A program made the position numbers and the translations under genes. This document shows, one piece after another, positions 28,416 through 36,558 of a stretch of DNA of 64,000 bases (positions are counted from its first letter, which is position 1; each line of letters begins with the position of its first letter). Source of the stretch: Pseudidiomarina planktonica. GTDB lineage: Bacteria; Pseudomonadota; Gammaproteobacteria; Enterobacterales; Alteromonadaceae. Where the stretch lies: assembly GCF_900177775.1 (NCBI RefSeq), contig NZ_FXWH01000001.1:1769842-1833841 (forward strand). The letters are read 5' to 3'. The notes below the pieces were generated by a model. The model ran no database searches and was not told where the DNA came from. It worked only from the letters and a program-made list of their open reading frames with translations.

Positions 28416-29714
28416 TTACAAAGAAACACCGCGGCGTTCAGCTATGTTGCGGATATAACCCGCCCAGCTACGCGCACTGCGACGTTCGCTATCGAACTGC
28501 TGAGCTGTTGTTGCAGCATCCAGCGCCTGACGATAGTCACGTGTGTATAAGTAAGCTTCAGCCAGTGCCATATGAACAGCACCTTCTTTGTCTAAGTCAA
28601 ACTGTAACGCTTGATTTAAGGCATCAGCAGCTCGCGCATACTCTTCAGCACGGATAAGGGCAACGCCTTGACGACGATATAAATCACCCTTTTCAGCACT
28701 GCTTTCAGCAAGCGCTGCTGACCGGCCATACCACTCGGCAGCTTTCTCGAACTCGCGAGCACCTTCAAAGTTACGAGCAGCGCTTTGAGCGTTACGCGTG
28801 TTTTCTTCAATGTCGCCCGCATCGATGTGCTTGGCCATTAACATTGCCGCTTTGTATGGAATCTCGTTATTTGCATACAGTTGAATCAACACTCGGTGTT
28901 GGTTTTCACTGTTCAGATAACCCGCCAAATAAGCAACTTCAATGGTTTCAAGAGCTTTATCAATGCGTTCTTCCAACATATAGAAGTTAGCTAGTTGGTT
29001 CCACCAGCCTTTCTCTGTTGGAATGACGTTCAAACCTTCTTCCAATACTGTAATGGCATCGGCAAACATTTCGCGTTCGTAATAAGAAGCCATTTTCAAG
29101 ATATACGGGTTCTTATTCGGTTTATCAAAATTTTGCAGAGCCATATCAGCTGGCTTGATGACCTTGTCGTATTGCTTCAGCTCGTAGTAAGCATTGGCGA
29201 TACGCAAGAACACATCAGGATTCGCGTCACCGGTAAACTGCAACCACCGGTCGTAATAACGCAGTGCATTGTTGTAGTCTTCTTCCTGCAAATACAAATC
29301 CGCTAAGGTTTTGAGTGCTGCAGATTGATCCGACCAACCCAATACATCAGCATCCACTGACTGTTTCAACAGTGGGATACCTTTGTCAGTTTGGTCTTCA
29401 GAAGCATAGAATGCACCCAGGAAGCGGTTTACATAAGCAACGTCGAACGCTTCACTTGGCGACAAATCAGCAAGTTCAGCAATTGCACCTTGCATATCGT
29501 CTGCTTCGTATAGTTCGAATGCACTCATGATACGGCGACCAACACGCTCGCCAACCGCTTGGTTCTTGCGATTATCTTTGCGTTCCTGAATCACTTCTGC
29601 GGACGGCAAATCGTAATTCACGTTCACCTGAGCTGATGCTGGCAGAGCCATCATCAACCCAGCGCCAACTACAACGCTCGCACGAATGACTGCTTTATAT
29701 AAATTTTGCATCAT
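28416..29714 (-). CDS. TPR-repeat protein of the TonB2 operon
   Basis: This 432-residue secreted protein has an N-terminal signal peptide (cleavage after LPASAQ, about residue 28). It is built of tetratricopeptide-like helical repeats, for example DYNNALRYYDRWLQ, QYDKVIKPADMALQNF and EYARAADALNQALQ. It is probably periplasmic. An equivalent TPR gene closes the TonB2 operon in Vibrio, where its exact role is not settled. It starts 3 bases after tonB and is followed by a terminator. Confidence 0.85.
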   Translation of the reverse strand: MMQNLYKAVIRASVVVGAGLMMALPASAQVNVNYDLPSAEVIQERKDNRKNQAVGERVGRRIMSAFELYEADDMQGAIAELADLSPSEAFDVAYVNRFLGAFYASEDQTDKGIPLLKQSVDADVLGWSDQSAALKTLADLYLQEEDYNNALRYYDRWLQFTGDANPDVFLRIANAYYELKQYDKVIKPADMALQNFDKPNKNPYILKMASYYEREMFADAITVLEEGLNVIPTEKGWWNQLANFYMLEERIDKALETIEVAYLAGYLNSENQHRVLIQLYANNEIPYKAAMLMAKHIDAGDIEENTRNAQSAARNFEGAREFEKAAEWYGRSAALAESSAEKGDLYRRQGVALIRAEEYARAADALNQALQFDLDKEGAVHMALAEAYLYTRDYRQALDAATTAQQFDSERRSARSWAGYIRNIAERRGVSL

Positions 29715-29717
29715 TGA

Positions 29718-30329
29718 TTAAGCTCCATCCAGAGTGAAATCCAGCTGTACGGTCAAGCCAGGCTGACGCACAGTTTCACCATCAACAACCTTCGGCTTAT
29801 ATTTCCAACGCAGTAACGCACGACGCGCTTCCTGGTCAAAAATACGGCGTGGTTCTGAGTCAATAACTTCTACGTCAGTTACACCGCCAGATTCATCGAT
29901 GGTAAAGCTTAAGCGAACCCAGCCGGTGATGCCGTCTCGGGCAGCAGCTGGTGGGTAGCGAGGGTTAATACGCACGATTGGCTGTGCATCTCCGTCGCGG
30001 CCTAAACCTTCACCTGGACCAGATAGACCGTCAGTGCCACCAACATCAACCTCAAAGCCCATGTCCATATTCATGCCTGAATCATCAGATGTATCAGGCT
30101 CACTTTGTGGCGTTTCTGGCGGCGCCTGCGGCGGCGGCGGAGGTGGAGGCGGCGTACGACGACGCGTATCCAAATCCGTATCCGGTGGCGACGTTACAAT
30201 CTCAATAACAGGTGTTGGTGGGGGCGCTTCATTACGCCCTTCACCGCCACTAATCAAGAAAGCCATGAACGCAAATAGAGCGAAAGTAACGGCGACACCT
30301 AATAGTATTGATACTAAAAAGCGTACCAT
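29718..30329 (-). CDS. tonB: TonB protein (TonB2 type)
   Basis: This 203-residue inner-membrane protein passes proton-motive energy to outer-membrane receptors. It has one N-terminal helix (about 5-27), a proline-rich periplasmic spacer with an eight-proline run near residue 60, and a C-terminal TonB domain with INPRYPPAAARDGITGWVRLSFTID and a final WKYKPKVVDG region. The short spacer is typical of TonB2. It lies one base after exbD. Confidence 0.94.
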   Translation of the reverse strand: MVRFLVSILLGVAVTFALFAFMAFLISGGEGRNEAPPPTPVIEIVTSPPDTDLDTRRRTPPPPPPPPQAPPETPQSEPDTSDDSGMNMDMGFEVDVGGTDGLSGPGEGLGRDGDAQPIVRINPRYPPAAARDGITGWVRLSFTIDESGGVTDVEVIDSEPRRIFDQEARRALLRWKYKPKVVDGETVRQPGLTVQLDFTLDGA

Positions 30330-30330
30330 A

Positions 30331-30732
30331 TTAATCGTCCTCTGCGGCTATGGATATATTGTCTATACCCGCTTCCTTAATTTGATCCATAACATCAACG
30401 ACCAAACCATGACGTGCTTCTTTATCAGCTTGAATAACTACCAAGTCGGTAGGTTGCTCAGCTAATAAACGCTCGATATTCGCAGCTACACGCTCGACAT
30501 CAACCATGCGCTTATCCATCCATACTTCACCGTTCTCACGAATTGCGATAAAGATGTTAGCAGATGGCTTCTTCTGCGCTTGGTCAGACTCAGGCTTGGT
30601 TACGTCAATCCCTGCTTCTTTTACGAAAGAGGTGGTTACGATGAAGAAGATCAACATGATGAACACGATGTCTAGCATCGGTGTCATATCGATCGTCGCA
30701 TCTTCCTCTTCACGAAAACGTTTACGTGCCAT
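30331..30732 (-). CDS. exbD: ExbD/TolR family protein
   Basis: This 133-residue protein has one transmembrane helix (MLDIVFIMLIFFIVTTSFV, about 18-36) carrying the proton-path Asp near residue 20, then a periplasmic domain. It works with ExbB as the motor that energises TonB. It sits 12 bases downstream of exbB. Confidence 0.94.
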   Translation of the reverse strand: MARKRFREEEDATIDMTPMLDIVFIMLIFFIVTTSFVKEAGIDVTKPESDQAQKKPSANIFIAIRENGEVWMDKRMVDVERVAANIERLLAEQPTDLVVIQADKEARHGLVVDVMDQIKEAGIDNISIAAEDD

Positions 30733-30744
30733 AATTCTTCTCTC

Positions 30745-31269
30745 TTAATGATGTGGCAAACTGTCGATTAAGCTGTCTTTAGCACGTTTTACCCGCGCTT
30801 CTAAACGCGTAGTAAAGAACATGCCTGACAACGCAGCAACCATTCCCGACATTGTAGGAATTGTTGCCATCGAGATACCCGACGCCATTAAGCGAGGGTT
30901 ACCCGTTCCCTGCACTGCCATGATTTCAAATACTGCAATCATGCCAGTCACTGTACCTAAAAGTCCGATTAGTGGACAAATAGCTACACAAGTTTTAATC
31001 AACAAAATGCGAGCATTTAGTTTGTCTGCGGCCTCGGAGATCCATGCATCACGGATTCTATGGGCGTACCAGGACGTGGTATCTGAGCGCGCGTTCCACC
31101 GGTCAATGATGTCTTGCTTCATTTTCGGGTAAACACTAGCCAGGAACCAGAAGCGCTCTATCAATAAAATCCACATGAGTAAGAGCGCTGCCATGACGAC
31201 GTACAAGACGTCGCCACCGGTACCAATAAAATCCCTGACAGATTCCCAAAGCTCCATCAGGTAAAGCAT
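30745..31269 (-). CDS. exbB: ExbB/TolQ family proton channel protein
   Basis: This 174-residue protein has three transmembrane helices. The conserved channel segments are CVAICPLIGLLGTVTGMIAVFE and ATIPTMSGMVAALSGMFFTTRLE. It is shorter than E. coli ExbB (244), as expected for ExbB2. I chose ATG at 31269 because AAGGAG lies 7 bases before it. The longer open frame would overlap the upstream gene. Confidence 0.93.
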   Translation of the reverse strand: MLYLMELWESVRDFIGTGGDVLYVVMAALLLMWILLIERFWFLASVYPKMKQDIIDRWNARSDTTSWYAHRIRDAWISEAADKLNARILLIKTCVAICPLIGLLGTVTGMIAVFEIMAVQGTGNPRLMASGISMATIPTMSGMVAALSGMFFTTRLEARVKRAKDSLIDSLPHH

Positions 31270-31273
31270 AGGA

Positions 31274-32635
31274 TTACTCCTTTTCCGCGTGCGACGCGAC
31301 AATACCCGCCGCCTGCTCGTCCAGTACATGAACGATAGACTTGCTGCGAGCAGCCACAACACTATGAATCAGAATCAGTGGCAATGCGGCAATCAGACCC
31401 AAGGCAGTAGTTACTAGTGCCATTGAGATGTCACCCGCCATAATCTTCGGATCACCGGTACCAAACAAGGTAATCGTTTGGAAGGTACCAATCATACCAA
31501 CAACGGTACCTAACAGACCCAATAGCGGCGCGATGGCTGCCAGAATCTTAATCAGGTTAACGCCGCTTTCAATTCGCGGTGTTTCGCGCAAGATAGCTTC
31601 ATCAAGTTTCAACTCAAGGTTTTCAACGTCTGATGATTTGTTGGCGTGATAAACTTTCAGAATACGACCCAGCGGGTTGCCGTCTGAAGGGTTTTCAGTG
31701 TTTTTCAACTGTGCACGGATTTTCGCACCAGCAGCACCCAAGGTGATTAGTTTGTAAATCGCAACTAATAAACCTAAGGCCAGAACCGCGGTAATTACGT
31801 AACCAACGGTGTCACCTTGATGATAACGCTCCATCATGGTTGCTTTTTGCGTTGCCAGGCTCAGGATTTGGCCACGCGCAGGGTCAATGTACAGACCTTC
31901 GTAACCAGACTCAGCCGCTTCAAACGTAGCAACTTCACTAGTGATGTAACCGGCAGGCTGACGCCCTAATGGTTGCACTTGCTCAGTAGCATCGTTGTAC
32001 AGTAAGTATTCACCGTTAGAAACCAGGTTAAATACACCTACACGAGTAACTTCGCGTTGCTCACTACCACCGTCTAACAAAGTAACGTCTGAGTTAAAGG
32101 TAACAACCTTGCCTGACTCTTTCATTTCAGTCAGTAAGGAAATCCATAACTCTTCCAACTCTGCGATAGTCGGTAATTCATCAGCTTCAGCTAAGCTTTC
32201 CAGCACGTCTTCACGGCCTGGATACTGAGCACTGATAATTGAAGTTGCGATGCGACCAATGGTTTCGCTAGCTGCGCCACGTACGACACCGAAAATCTCA
32301 CCTAAAGTACCTTTAGCGTTTTCAAGTTCTTGCTCTTTATTTGCTAAGGTAACTTCGTTTTCAGAGAATTCGTTTTGTAAACGTTCGCCGCGAGCTTGTT
32401 CGCTACGTAGTTCTTGACGTGCTTGGTTTAACAGCGCTTGCTTGTCCGCACGCTCAGCTGTGAACTCACGCTCACGTTGCGCGTTAATCTGGCGCGATTC
32501 AGCACGGTTTTCTTTAACCAGCTGCAACAGCTCATCCAAAGATTTCGCGTCATCCTGTGCACTCACAGCGAAGGTGGTGCCGGCTGACAGACAGACAGCT
32601 GCTGCGACCAGTACACTTTTCACTAGATGTTTCAT
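31274..32635 (-). CDS. ttpC: TtpC-like MotA/TolQ/ExbB protein
   Basis: This 453-residue protein has a signal peptide (cleaved after FAVSAQ), a long periplasmic coiled coil (about 30-110) and a membrane part with ExbB-like channel segments LAAIAPLLGLLGTVVGMIGTFQ and ALVTTALGLIAALPLILIH. This layout is that of Vibrio TtpC, which is needed for TonB2-dependent transport. Its ATG overlaps the DUF3450 stop by 4 bases. Confidence 0.85.
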   Translation of the reverse strand: MKHLVKSVLVAAAVCLSAGTTFAVSAQDDAKSLDELLQLVKENRAESRQINAQREREFTAERADKQALLNQARQELRSEQARGERLQNEFSENEVTLANKEQELENAKGTLGEIFGVVRGAASETIGRIATSIISAQYPGREDVLESLAEADELPTIAELEELWISLLTEMKESGKVVTFNSDVTLLDGGSEQREVTRVGVFNLVSNGEYLLYNDATEQVQPLGRQPAGYITSEVATFEAAESGYEGLYIDPARGQILSLATQKATMMERYHQGDTVGYVITAVLALGLLVAIYKLITLGAAGAKIRAQLKNTENPSDGNPLGRILKVYHANKSSDVENLELKLDEAILRETPRIESGVNLIKILAAIAPLLGLLGTVVGMIGTFQTITLFGTGDPKIMAGDISMALVTTALGLIAALPLILIHSVVAARSKSIVHVLDEQAAGIVASHAEKE

Positions 32636-33417
32636 TCTGCACTCTCCGCTGCGAAAATTGGAAGTTTAACCAGGTCATTCGCCGTTTGCTTACGCGCCAT
32701 ACGAATGGCTGTAGTTAATGGCGACAAGAATTCATCATCCAACGATTCCCATTCTTTGGTTTCGTTGTTGAAAATCCATGCGTTACGTAAATCCATTGAC
32801 TGTGCCAAAAATGCAACACGGCCCAAGTGGAAATAATCAACGGCAATATCTTGCCCTTCAAACTGCAATGTACCCTGGTAAGCGATTAAGCCTGAACCAT
32901 AGTCCATTTCAGATTGGTAAGCTTCGATAATCTGACGATACTGCTCTGACGTGGTTACGTCTGAACGCGTCATAATTTCACGTAAACGCTCAACACGTTC
33001 CTGACGACGCTCTTTATGAATTGGAATATCCAGTTCAACGAACTGATCCAATGCATCAATCATTTTGTACATTAACGGCACTACGCCTTGCTTAGTCTCG
33101 TCGATAGTATTGACTTGACGCTGCAAAGACTCGATAGAACGTTTTTGATCGTCTACCAATGTTTGTACGTGGTCGTTATAAACTTTCAGATTCTCGTACT
33201 CATCTACAACCGCACGATAGTCGTATAATAAATCCTGGCTCTGCTCGAACAAAGAATCTACTTTATCTTGCGATTGGCGATCAGCCTCGTGAACCCGGGC
33301 TTCTTCGTTCTGTAATGTCCGAAGATCGGTTTGTGCAGTAGCTGTAGCGCTGCCTGCTATCGCGAACATGCCAATTACGGCTGCGGCGATTTTGCTTTTA
33401 TTGATTACTTTGGTCAT
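32632..33417 (-). CDS. DUF3450 family periplasmic protein
   Basis: This 261-residue protein has a signal peptide (MTKVINKSKIAAAVIGMFA to ATAQ) followed by a predicted long coiled coil (about 30-125) and a C-terminal mixed region. It is the first gene of the six-gene TonB2 operon; family members occupy the same slot in Vibrio and Shewanella. Function is unknown; a periplasmic scaffold for the TonB2 motor is a fair guess. I chose ATG at 33417 because the longer frame lacks a signal peptide at its start. Confidence 0.82.
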   Translation of the reverse strand: MTKVINKSKIAAAVIGMFAIAGSATATAQTDLRTLQNEEARVHEADRQSQDKVDSLFEQSQDLLYDYRAVVDEYENLKVYNDHVQTLVDDQKRSIESLQRQVNTIDETKQGVVPLMYKMIDALDQFVELDIPIHKERRQERVERLREIMTRSDVTTSEQYRQIIEAYQSEMDYGSGLIAYQGTLQFEGQDIAVDYFHLGRVAFLAQSMDLRNAWIFNNETKEWESLDDEFLSPLTTAIRMARKQTANDLVKLPIFAAESAE

Positions 33418-33791
33418 AGTTCCCAACCAATTTGACTGAAACTTCCCACCTATTGCACCTATTGCTAAAGGCTTCGAGTTATTGAATGACGAAAAAAAAG
33501 TATTAATCAACACTTGCAGCTATTGCTACTTTTGCAGCAATAATGCGTTAATACTCCCACGTTCTTACAGAAGCTGTCAACAGCCGATATAGACTGGTTT
33601 TAAAGGATTTTTAAGCAACAAAATTAGAGGTTAAAAACACTCAACAAATGTTACTAGATTATAATTTAGTAACATATTGGCAGTTGTACAACTGGAAAAC
33701 ACTTAATTTACTGTGATGTTTAGATCAAAACAGAAAAGAAAGACTCTAAATATTAACAACTAAATATATCAAACATAAGGGTGATATAGTC
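33418..33791. other. 374-bp intergenic region with two palindromes
   Basis: This AT-rich gap separates the divergent TonB2 operon and the priC-like gene. It holds an inverted repeat with 9-bp perfect arms, ATGTTACTA (33648-33656) and TAGTAACAT (33667-33675). A perfect 14-bp palindrome, CAGTTGTACAACTG, lies at 33681-33694. Both look like operators on the priC side. I saw no clear Fur box, although iron control of a TonB system would be expected. Confidence 0.6.
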
Positions 33792-34109
33792 GTGTCTGTA
33801 GACATTTTAGAAAAAAAAATTACCACTGAGATAAAACGTATGCGTGAGCAAACGAGATTTTGGCAAGACCAACATCCTGATGCGCATCTGTTTGCTGCCT
33901 GGTTTGATCCAAGCCTGTTCAACCGCAATAGCCAACAACCTCTGGACTATGTAGCAGAGCTTGAAAAGAATACTGAACTACTATTTAAACTGGCAAAGCA
34001 GCCGCACACTGAACTAACTCCAGAACAGCGCACCCAACGAGAGTATCTGGAGCAGCGCGTGGCCGATCAGTTGGGCGCCCTGCAAACTGCCCTGTCCGTA
34101 AAACTTTAA
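33792..34109 (+). CDS. PriC-like primosomal replication protein
   Basis: This 105-residue protein starts at GTG (33792). The pattern ARFDxxLF of PriC is seen here as AAWFDPSLFNRNSQQPLDYVAELEKNTELL, followed by a helical Arg/Gln-rich stretch with a candidate SSB/DnaB contact surface. It is shorter than E. coli PriC (175 residues). If correct, it helps reload DnaB at stalled forks. The assignment rests on the short N-terminal pattern and overall helical character, so it is tentative. Confidence 0.6.
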   Translation: MSVDILEKKITTEIKRMREQTRFWQDQHPDAHLFAAWFDPSLFNRNSQQPLDYVAELEKNTELLFKLAKQPHTELTPEQRTQREYLEQRVADQLGALQTALSVKL

Positions 34110-34113
34110 GCCC

Positions 34114-35235
34114 TTATAAGTCGAGCTCACCGCTAGCCAGCTCTAAGCCAGCAACCCAGAATCCCATAGTACGTTTAACATGGTCCGGTAGTGCAGGTAA
34201 CTCTGCTTTAGGAATTAAATAAGTGGCCATGGCAAAGAAATCCGCGAACACCCGATTCGATTCGGTTGTTTTGCGTAAATAGTCATGGCCCGATGAACCA
34301 CCAGTACCAATTTTACTGCCAATCATGCGTTGCACCATCATGGCGTGCTTATAGCGCCAAATCGTTAACTTCTCATCAATGTCGGCGAGCGACGTAATCA
34401 CCTGGAAGGGTAAGTTAAACACTGGCTCTTCTCGGTATAACGAGATAAACAAAGCACTTAGCAATGCGTGTTGGCTTAACCGTACCCGCCCGTCGGCTTG
34501 CGCTTGCTGATACTTGTCGGAATCAAACAATGCCGCAAAGTTTTCACGTGTGGCGTCTAGGGCCGCCAATTCCTGCTCTTTTTCAGCCGCCGTCAAAGTG
34601 TCATTTTCTTCAATAATATGTTCGTCACTAGCCAGCATATTTTTTACCGCATCCTGGTACAACGACCAGAAGCTGAAACCCGCGAACTCCAAATACGGCA
34701 TACGCGCCAGCCAGGCATCAATTCGATCAAACAAGCTTGGTTGTTCTTCCAGCGCCTCCAGATGGGTGCGATGTTCATTACTCAGGCGGTTATAAAACGA
34801 CTGCTGGTCGAATGCCACCCGACGCTTACGGGTTAAGCCAAGAATAATCTCCAGCTCTTTAAATTGGATGCTTTGAAACCCGGACGCCGGCAGCAGGTAG
34901 TCACGGAAGGCCAGAAACTCTTGTGGGGTCATGGTTTCAATAATACCCACCTGGTCATTCATTAAGGTTTGGATGGCTTTCACCCTATCCAACCGGTGCA
35001 CCACAGTAATTAAGTCCTGATCGGCAATAGCGGCTGACTGAAACAGTGCGAGCACAGATTTCAGCTCATGTAGAACTTGTTTAAACCACAGCTCGTATAC
35101 CTGATGAACAATAATAAACAAGGTTTCGTCATGTGCTTCAGCGCCATATCTGGGGCTGTGCGGATGTTGTGCATCAAGCAACTTATCTAATTGCAGATAC
35201 TCGCCGTAATAGACAGGTTCGATATTCTTTGCCAT
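34114..35235 (-). CDS. kynA: Tryptophan 2,3-dioxygenase
   Basis: This 373-residue haem enzyme opens the indole ring of tryptophan to N-formylkynurenine. It has YYGEYLQLDKLLDAQHP, the active-site block ETLFIIVHQVYELWFKQVLHEL (about 39-60), the haem His region in WRYKHAMMVQRMIG and the substrate loop GTGGSSGHDYLRKT. The length is slightly above the bacterial norm (about 280-310), closer to eukaryotic TDO. No kynB or kynU lies nearby. Its 3' end is 4 bases from the convergent priC-like gene. Confidence 0.95.
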   Translation of the reverse strand: MAKNIEPVYYGEYLQLDKLLDAQHPHSPRYGAEAHDETLFIIVHQVYELWFKQVLHELKSVLALFQSAAIADQDLITVVHRLDRVKAIQTLMNDQVGIIETMTPQEFLAFRDYLLPASGFQSIQFKELEIILGLTRKRRVAFDQQSFYNRLSNEHRTHLEALEEQPSLFDRIDAWLARMPYLEFAGFSFWSLYQDAVKNMLASDEHIIEENDTLTAAEKEQELAALDATRENFAALFDSDKYQQAQADGRVRLSQHALLSALFISLYREEPVFNLPFQVITSLADIDEKLTIWRYKHAMMVQRMIGSKIGTGGSSGHDYLRKTTESNRVFADFFAMATYLIPKAELPALPDHVKRTMGFWVAGLELASGELDL

Positions 35236-35342
35236 AACATGAATCCTTAATAATGAGACCTGAATTAGAGCAACTGCAGCAAGCCAAGTAAAGATAAGCT
35301 ATCTTTGCTTTATACAACTAATTATGGGCGTAGGAGAATTAA

Positions 35343-35618
35343 ATGAAACTTGATGATGATATTCATAACTATTATGAAAAGCTTGTGCTAGATCAAATCG
35401 AGCATTTGGACTTGGCCAAAACCCGCAGTAGCGATGACCTCGCCGACTTATGTTGTTTAGTGCTGAACCGGCTGCCGCCGCGCTATATTCGCTATGAAGT
35501 GGACATGGCATTTTACCTGCCACAGTCAAAACGGCTAGAAATGGAAATGAATGTGCAGGAAGCAATGACGCAGGCGCTGGCATTTATGGATAAGCGCACC
35601 GAAAAATCGAAGTCGTAA
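35343..35618 (+). CDS. ComFB family protein
   Basis: This 91-residue protein starts at ATG behind GGAGAATTAA. The core DDLADLCCLVLNRLPPRYIRYEVDMAFYL (about 31-59) is the ComFB signature. The name comes from a Bacillus late competence gene; related ComFB-domain proteins have been reported to bind cyclic dinucleotides. No competence genes are nearby, so a signalling role is only an inference. It is followed by the 4.5S RNA gene on the opposite strand. Confidence 0.85.
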   Translation: MKLDDDIHNYYEKLVLDQIEHLDLAKTRSSDDLADLCCLVLNRLPPRYIRYEVDMAFYLPQSKRLEMEMNVQEAMTQALAFMDKRTEKSKS

Positions 35619-35637
35619 CTGAATGAACTTGAAGTTG

Positions 35638-35751
35638 GGGTGGCGACTTCACCAGCCACACCCCGGCACACACGTCCCTGACTACGGCTGCTCCCTTCCG
35701 GGCCTGACCGAGTTCACCAGTTAGCATTGCGAGGGGACCAATGAAGTCACC
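35638..35751 (-). ncRNA. ffs: Signal recognition particle 4.5S RNA
   Basis: The minus strand contains the SRP core GGTCAGGCCCGGAAGGGAGCAGCC, including the GGAA-type tetraloop and the asymmetric Ffh-binding loops. The ends pair: GGTGACTTCATTGG at the 5' side with CTGGTGAAGTCGCC at the 3' side, which gives a hairpin of about 114 nt. The exact ends are estimated to within a few bases. Confidence 0.95.
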
Positions 35752-35814
35752 ATAACAAGGTGGCAGATTATCCCTGATTGGCTTACAGGTAGCAAGGGAA
35801 GCCGTGTTAAGTGC

Positions 35815-36558
35815 TTACTTTTTCTGCAGTCGGGCAGCAATAGCCGCTTTCGCTTCCGGGGTAGCCAAAGCTGCAGCAAAAACTTTCACCTCTCGGGCAA
35901 TACGGTCATCAACAGATTCCGTTGGTGCGCGCATCAATTTTTTACTGGCCCGCAACCCGGCTACCGGCTTGTCAGCAAGTTGCTGCGCTACTTCACTGAC
36001 ACGCTTACTTAATGCATCATTATCAACCACCTGATTAACAATGCCATATTGCAGCGCTTGCTCGGCGTTAAACATGTCACCTAACAACAGCAGCTCGGCC
36101 GCTCGCACGCGACCACAAAGCTGCGGTAGGAGCAAACTTGAAGCGGCTTCAGGCACCAGGCCTAAATGAATAAATGGCAGTGAGAAACGCGCATCACGGC
36201 TGGCATAAACCAAGTCACAGTGCAGCAATAAGGTAGTACCTATACCTATGGCTAAACCATTCACGCTAGCAACTAGTGGAACGCTGACATTGGCAATAGT
36301 ATGCAAAAACTGAAATACCGGCGCTTCCTCATCAATACTTTCCATTTTCAGGAAGTCTTGTAAGTCATTACCTGCAGTAAAGCTATCCGCAGCGCCCTGA
36401 ATAATAACGGCAGCTATTTCTTTATTCGCATCAGCCTGTTTTAAGGCTTCCGTCATTTCCGCGTACATGGCCTGCGTCAATGCGTTCTTTTTTGAAGTAC
36501 GGGTTAAGGTAATAGTGACTATTTTGTCGGTTACCTCAATGTTCACATCCTGACTCAT
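35815..36558 (-). CDS. Enoyl-CoA hydratase/isomerase (crotonase family)
   Basis: This 247-residue crotonase has the CoA-binding/oxyanion blocks DSFTAGNDLQDFLKM and VNGLAIGIGTTLLLHCDLVYA, and LGLVPEAASSLLLPQLCG, whose Glu fits an isomerase- or hydratase-type active site. Which of the two it performs is not decidable here. I chose ATG at 36558, which overlaps the ketoacyl synthase stop (ATGA); the coupling suggests a shared acyl-CoA pathway. Confidence 0.88.
   Translation of the reverse strand: MSQDVNIEVTDKIVTITLTRTSKKNALTQAMYAEMTEALKQADANKEIAAVIIQGAADSFTAGNDLQDFLKMESIDEEAPVFQFLHTIANVSVPLVASVNGLAIGIGTTLLLHCDLVYASRDARFSLPFIHLGLVPEAASSLLLPQLCGRVRAAELLLLGDMFNAEQALQYGIVNQVVDNDALSKRVSEVAQQLADKPVAGLRASKKLMRAPTESVDDRIAREVKVFAAALATPEAKAAIAARLQKK

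Noticed and set aside
30034..30465. Gly-rich 143-residue open frame on the plus strand
   Set aside because: It is the antisense of the proline-rich part of tonB; the Gly run is the complement of the Pro run.
33418..33560. Fur box upstream of the TonB2 operon
   Set aside because: No stretch matched the GATAATGATAATCATTATC pattern well enough on either strand.
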